From Clostridia bacterium (lineage in GTDB: Bacteria > Bacillota > Clostridia > Christensenellales > Borkfalkiaceae), in contig JAFQMD010000016.1 of NCBI GenBank assembly GCA_017396365.1, forward strand, positions 1-64,000: DNA of 64,000 nt, given 5' to 3'. Position numbers and translations under genes: made by a program. Of this stretch, positions 60,328 to 64,000 are shown one piece after another. How positions within the stretch are numbered: the stretch's first letter is position 1; each line of letters starts with the position of its first letter. The notes under the pieces are model-generated. The model worked only from the letters and a program-made list of their open reading frames with translations. It did not search any database and was not told the origin of the DNA.

Positions 60328-62154
60328 ATGAACCAAAAAATTGCGCAAAAACTTGCTATGCTACCCGAAAGTCCGGGCGTTTACGTAATGCTAAACGAAG
60401 AGAATACGGTTATATACGTTGGCAAGGCAAAGGTGCTTAAAAATCGCGTCAGGCAATATTTTCACTCGAGCAAAAAGCCCGAAAAAGTAATGGCGATGGT
60501 GTCGAATATCGACGACTTTTATTATATAATAACTTCGTCTGAAATCGACGCTTTGTCGCTTGAAAACAACCTTATAAAAAAATATAAACCGAGATACAAT
60601 ATTTTACTAAAAGACGATAAGACTTACCCGTATATAAAGGTCAATTTAAAAGAGCCTTTTCCGACCTTTTCGGTAACGAGAAAAATTCGTCGAGACGGCG
60701 CAAAATACTTTGGACCGTTTATGGGTGGGGTGTCTGCAAACGAAACTTTAGAGATTATAAACACGGCGTTTATGACGAGAAGTTGCGGTATAAAAATAGA
60801 CGAAAATAAACCTAAAAAAGAGTGCTTGAATTTCCATATAAAAAGGTGCTTAGCGCCGTGTTCGGGCAGGTGTAGTCAAACTGAATATAGGCAAAGAGTT
60901 GATAAGGCAATAGACTTTTTGTCGGGAAGCGACGACGAAGTTGAAGAGATTTTGCAAGAGAAAATGACCAAGTTTTCATTGCTTGAAGAGTTTGAACTTG
61001 CCATTTCTTACCGAGAAAAACTCAAGATGCTCGAAAAGATAAAGTTAAAGAGAATAACGGCGCTCAACAAGTTCGTTGATATCGACGTTTTAGCCGTTGC
61101 GACCAACGGCGTATATTCGAGCGCAAATTTGTTATTTACTCGTGGCGGAAGAATGCAAGGTGGTAAAAACTTTGCCTTAGAAGACGCTTCAACCGATAAT
61201 AAAGAGCGACTTTCAGACTTTATTTTGCAGTATTATTCTACGGGCGCAGAAATTCCCGACGAGATAATTATTTCCGAAGAATTGCCCGATAAAGCGCTTA
61301 TAGGCGAGTATTTTAAAACGACTTTTGGTAAAACGGTTGCGTTAACACATCCCGAAAGGGGAATAAAACGCCAACTTTTAGAAATGGCGAAATCAAACGC
61401 CGAAGATTATCTCGAAAAGGAAATCGACAAGATTAAGCATAGGGACGATATGACGAGAGCGGCGTGCGAAAAACTTAAAAAAGTTCTATCGCTAAAGCGT
61501 TATCCTCGCCGTATGGAGTGCTTTGATATATCCCATATAAGCGGAGTGGATAAGGTCGGCTCTATGGTAGTATTTATAGACGGCGAGCCTGACAAGACGA
61601 GTTATAGAAGATTTAAAATAAAAACGGTTGAAGGCTCTAACGACTTTGCGTGTTTGCAAGAAGTGTTAAGGCGCAGGCTTTTAAAACTCGGCACTGCTGA
61701 AGAAGAAAATTTCCCAAAACCCGACCTTATAGTAATCGACGGCGGAAAGGGGCAACTATCGTCTGTAAAAGAAGTTTTCGACGAGTTTGGCAAATTAGAT
61801 ATCGACCTTATTTCTCTTGCAGAAAGGGAAGAAGAAATATTCACGCTTTTTTCAAACGAGCCGATAGTTTTGCCACGTAGAGAATTCGTTTTAAAAATGT
61901 TGCAAAGAATTCGCGACGAGGCGCATAGGTTTGCAATAACCTATCACAAAACGACTCACCAAAAGACTAATTTAACGTCGGTGTTAAAGCAAATCGACGG
62001 CGTAGGCGACAAAAAGAGAAAGGCGCTTATGAGTGAGTTTGGCAGTTTAGAAAATATTAAAAGGGCAAGCCGAGAAGATTTGGCGAAAGTCGCAGGCATA
62101 GGCGACGCTTTGGCTAAAAAAATAAAGGAGTTTTTTATTAGTTATGAAGGGTAG
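60328..62154 (+). CDS. uvrC: Excinuclease ABC subunit C
   Basis: The 608-residue protein has the full UvrC order: GIY-YIG nuclease (residues 12-90, ESPGVYVMLNEENTVIYVGK), Cys-rich region (ECLNFHIKRCLAPC near 168-181), UVR motif (KFSLLEEFELAISYREKLKML near 212), the RNase H-like endonuclease (RMECFDISHISGVDKVGSMV near 394, DLIVIDGGKGQLSSV near 470) and C-terminal HhH repeats (QIDGVGDKKRKALMSEFGS, VAGIGDALAKKI). It makes both incisions in nucleotide excision repair. A GGGGGGTGA box precedes the ATG. hprK overlaps its stop by 11 nt. Confidence 0.97.
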   Translation: MNQKIAQKLAMLPESPGVYVMLNEENTVIYVGKAKVLKNRVRQYFHSSKKPEKVMAMVSNIDDFYYIITSSEIDALSLENNLIKKYKPRYNILLKDDKTYPYIKVNLKEPFPTFSVTRKIRRDGAKYFGPFMGGVSANETLEIINTAFMTRSCGIKIDENKPKKECLNFHIKRCLAPCSGRCSQTEYRQRVDKAIDFLSGSDDEVEEILQEKMTKFSLLEEFELAISYREKLKMLEKIKLKRITALNKFVDIDVLAVATNGVYSSANLLFTRGGRMQGGKNFALEDASTDNKERLSDFILQYYSTGAEIPDEIIISEELPDKALIGEYFKTTFGKTVALTHPERGIKRQLLEMAKSNAEDYLEKEIDKIKHRDDMTRAACEKLKKVLSLKRYPRRMECFDISHISGVDKVGSMVVFIDGEPDKTSYRRFKIKTVEGSNDFACLQEVLRRRLLKLGTAEEENFPKPDLIVIDGGKGQLSSVKEVFDEFGKLDIDLISLAEREEEIFTLFSNEPIVLPRREFVLKMLQRIRDEAHRFAITYHKTTHQKTNLTSVLKQIDGVGDKKRKALMSEFGSLENIKRASREDLAKVAGIGDALAKKIKEFFISYEG

Positions 62155-63079
62155 AAACGTAAGTGAAGACGTAGTAAGAGTGTCAATAGACGAGTTTGCA
62201 AAAGAACTCGACCTTGAAATAATATCAAGAGGTAGAGGCGATTTGGCTTTAAGTTCTATAAGCGTTTCAAGACCGGGACTTCAACTTTCGGGATATTTCG
62301 TCCACTTTGATAAGACGAGAGTTCAAGTTATCGGTAACGCCGAAAACGAATATTTGGCGGGTATGACGATTGAAAAGAGAAAAGAAGCGCTTGAAAATCT
62401 CATAAAAAGGGAAATTCCGTGTATGATTATCGCAAGGGGCATGCCTATAATGGACGAAGTAAAAAGCCTTTGCGAAAAATATTCTTGTCCGCTTTTCCGT
62501 TCAAAAAAGATAACTACCGTTTTAATCAACGATATAACCACCTATAAAAGCGAAGTTTTAGCGCCAACTCAAGTCGAACACGGCGTATTCGTTGACGTTT
62601 TCGGTATAGGAATTTTAATAGTAGGAAAGTCGGGCGTAGGTAAAAGTGAAATCGCCTTAGACCTTGTAAACCGCGGACATAGACTGGTTGCCGACGACTC
62701 GGTAATTATTAAAAATATCAATGATAAACTTATCGGTAAATCGCCAAATAATATACGTTATTATATGGAAATTAGGGGGCTTGGAATAATAAACGTTCAG
62801 CAAATGTTCGGGCCGGGGGCAATCACGCCGAGCAAAGCCATTGATATAATTGCCGAACTTTCGCCTTGGGAACAGGGAAAAGGTTACGAAAGAATAGGTA
62901 CGGAAGAATCTTACGAAGAGATTTTGGGAGAAAAAGTGTTGAAGGTAACTATTCCTGTAACGCCCGGAAGAAATATTCCTATCGTACTTGAAACGGCGGC
63001 GAGAAAGTTCCGTTTAAAACAAGCGGGATACGACGCGGCAGCCGACCTTATGAATTCGATATTCGGCGAAACTAAGTAA
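62144..63079 (+). CDS. hprK: HPr kinase/phosphorylase
   Basis: The 311-residue protein has an N-terminal domain (1-130), Walker A GKSGVGKSE near 161-169, HRLVADDSVIIK near 182-193 (catalytic acid region), the signature EIRGLGIINVQQMFGPGAI near 208-226 and ITPVTPGRN-like VTIPVTPGRNIP near 271-282. It phosphorylates Ser46 of HPr when glycolytic intermediates are high and controls CcpA-mediated catabolite repression, so it may rank sugar loci such as that at 1-26 kb. It overlaps uvrC by 11 nt and is closed by a terminator. Confidence 0.97.
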   Translation: MKGRNVSEDVVRVSIDEFAKELDLEIISRGRGDLALSSISVSRPGLQLSGYFVHFDKTRVQVIGNAENEYLAGMTIEKRKEALENLIKREIPCMIIARGMPIMDEVKSLCEKYSCPLFRSKKITTVLINDITTYKSEVLAPTQVEHGVFVDVFGIGILIVGKSGVGKSEIALDLVNRGHRLVADDSVIIKNINDKLIGKSPNNIRYYMEIRGLGIINVQQMFGPGAITPSKAIDIIAELSPWEQGKGYERIGTEESYEEILGEKVLKVTIPVTPGRNIPIVLETAARKFRLKQAGYDAAADLMNSIFGETK

Positions 63080-63118
63080 CTGCAAAGGCGTTTACGATAG
63101 GACTAACTTAAAAATTTA

Positions 63119-63155
63119 GCGGTGTAGCGAGATTTTCTCGCTACGCCGTATTTTT
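63119..63155 (+). terminator. Terminator after hprK
   Basis: GCGGTGTAGCGAGA (63119-63132) pairs with TCTCGCTACGCCG (63136-63148) with a 3-nt loop, then TA and a T-run to 63157. It closes the cca-uvrC-hprK group. Confidence 0.88.
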
Positions 63156-63245
63156 TTGTAAATTGTCAAGCGTTTAATTTTTTTATCCGACAAGTTTTGT
63201 TTTTCAAAAGGGTATGTTGGCGTAAATATATTCATATATTTAATT

Positions 63246-64000
63246 ATGAAAATTTTAAGGACTATTGCGCCGTTTTTATTATGTGTGTGTATAATAGCGT
63301 CAACTCCGTTTGCCTATAAAAAAACTTCTAAAAAGAGTTCTTTTCCAAACAGTACGCCAACTCATAAAATGATATTAACTCTTTGGAATATCGATTTGTT
63401 CGAGGGGGGAACGTGGTCAAGGACGGAGTTTTTGTCGAAAGTCGCTACGAACTATTCGTCTAACGGGGTTTTGATAATGGTTGTAAGCCACACTTTAGAA
63501 AGCGCAAAAAAGATGATAGACGGCGGAGTTTTGCCCGATATGATTTCTTTTAGCGTAGGGGCTGATTTCGTTACGAAGTACGCTAAAAAACTGCCTAAAA
63601 TATCCTTTTCAGGCGGAGAGATAAACGGCGACTGCTTTGCGTATCCTTGGTGCGCTGGCGGATATTTTTTAATATCTAAAAATCAAGATAATCAACCTAT
63701 AGAAAGGCTTTTTGTGTCGCAAAATCGATTTACAATGCCGTTTGGCGTGTTTTATGAAAGTCAAATTCAAGCGAAAGAGACGGTGAGAAAAAATCCCCAA
63801 GACGCATACGTTTCTTATTTGGCAAGCGGAAAAAACGACTGTTTAATAGGCACTCAAAGGGATATATTTAGGCTCGAAAAAAGGGGCGTTGAATTCTATG
63901 CGAAAGCCTTTGAAAATTTTTCGGATATCGTTCAGTATATTTCAATTTTTTCAAGTGGTGAAAGGTACGGCGAAAGTTTAGACTTTATTAAATTTTTAAC
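63246..64000 (+). CDS. Secreted solute-binding-like protein (3' end cut by window)
   Basis: From ATG 63246 the frame stays open to the right edge (251 complete codons). It opens with a signal peptide or anchor (MKILRTIAPFLLCVCIIAS, then TPFA). The body has features of an extracellular solute-binding protein: MILTLWNIDLFEGGTWSRTE at the start of the mature part, VLPDMISFSVGADF and FAYPWCAGGYFLIS, where the usual order is ligand-lobe then hinge. No lipobox Cys is in the correct place. No clear ribosome site precedes the ATG, so the start is less certain. The missing 3' part prevents a family assignment. Confidence 0.7.
   Translation, partial: MKILRTIAPFLLCVCIIASTPFAYKKTSKKSSFPNSTPTHKMILTLWNIDLFEGGTWSRTEFLSKVATNYSSNGVLIMVVSHTLESAKKMIDGGVLPDMISFSVGADFVTKYAKKLPKISFSGGEINGDCFAYPWCAGGYFLISKNQDNQPIERLFVSQNRFTMPFGVFYESQIQAKETVRKNPQDAYVSYLASGKNDCLIGTQRDIFRLEKRGVEFYAKAFENFSDIVQYISIFSSGERYGESLDFIKFL

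Overview
The window looks like chromosome of an uncultured, AT-rich member of the Clostridia (Firmicutes), probably from a gut. The evidence is the gene set: hprK, sepF, minDE, a long Firmicutes-type SRP RNA, an Ile T-box leader, a CIRCE operator, rubrerythrin, and CUT1 ABC transporters without their own ATPase. Promoters are mostly clean sigma-A type (-35, 17-bp spacer, TATAAT-like -10). No 16S rRNA is present, so a finer placement is inference. Both window edges cut genes.

Positions 1-26.8 kb hold a carbohydrate locus on the + strand. It has secreted or lipid-anchored proteins with beta-helix, Ig-like and DUF4838 modules, a six-hairpin glycosidase, a solute-binding lipoprotein with two permeases, a GH130 enzyme, a GH2 beta-glucuronidase and a phosphohexomutase. 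An IS3-family remnant at 21.5-22.0 kb separates this from a second block with its own GH130 and phosphohexomutase (about 92% identical for GH130) plus mannonate dehydratase and a mannonate oxidoreductase. Together they suggest uptake of a glucuronic-acid and mannose containing glycan, release of glucuronate, phosphorolysis of mannosides, and entry of glucuronate carbon at the mannonate step.

Positions 26.8-34.3 kb are accessory DNA. They contain decayed small genes, a DeoR-like HTH protein, a nested-palindrome element, a long hairpin, a small ORF, an excisionase, a tyrosine integrase with an HTH insertion, a protein with three excisionase-like domains, and a two-gene type II Thoeris-like defence operon (TM-macro protein and TIR). 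The region ends at an intact tRNA-Arg(CCG), a 220-bp segment with a G-quadruplex motif and tandem palindromes, and the 5' half of a second tRNA-Arg(CCG). This looks like a tRNA gene split by integration, with a replacement tRNA supplied.

Positions 34.3-64 kb are core genome with small islands: DUF1292 protein, mnmA, a GH29 fucosidase with an AraC regulator and CBM9-like protein, minD-minE, htpG under CIRCE, cardiolipin synthase, rubrerythrin, sepF-yggS, SRP RNA, T-box-ileS, an rRNA methyltransferase-like protein, a pseudouridine synthase, a formate/nitrite transporter, murG, glpK, a hydrolase, cca, uvrC and hprK. Several gaps carry members of a structured intergenic repeat family (about 130-170 bp, nested inverted repeats). 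At least three genes have a -10 box 6-9 nt before the start codon, implying leaderless mRNAs.
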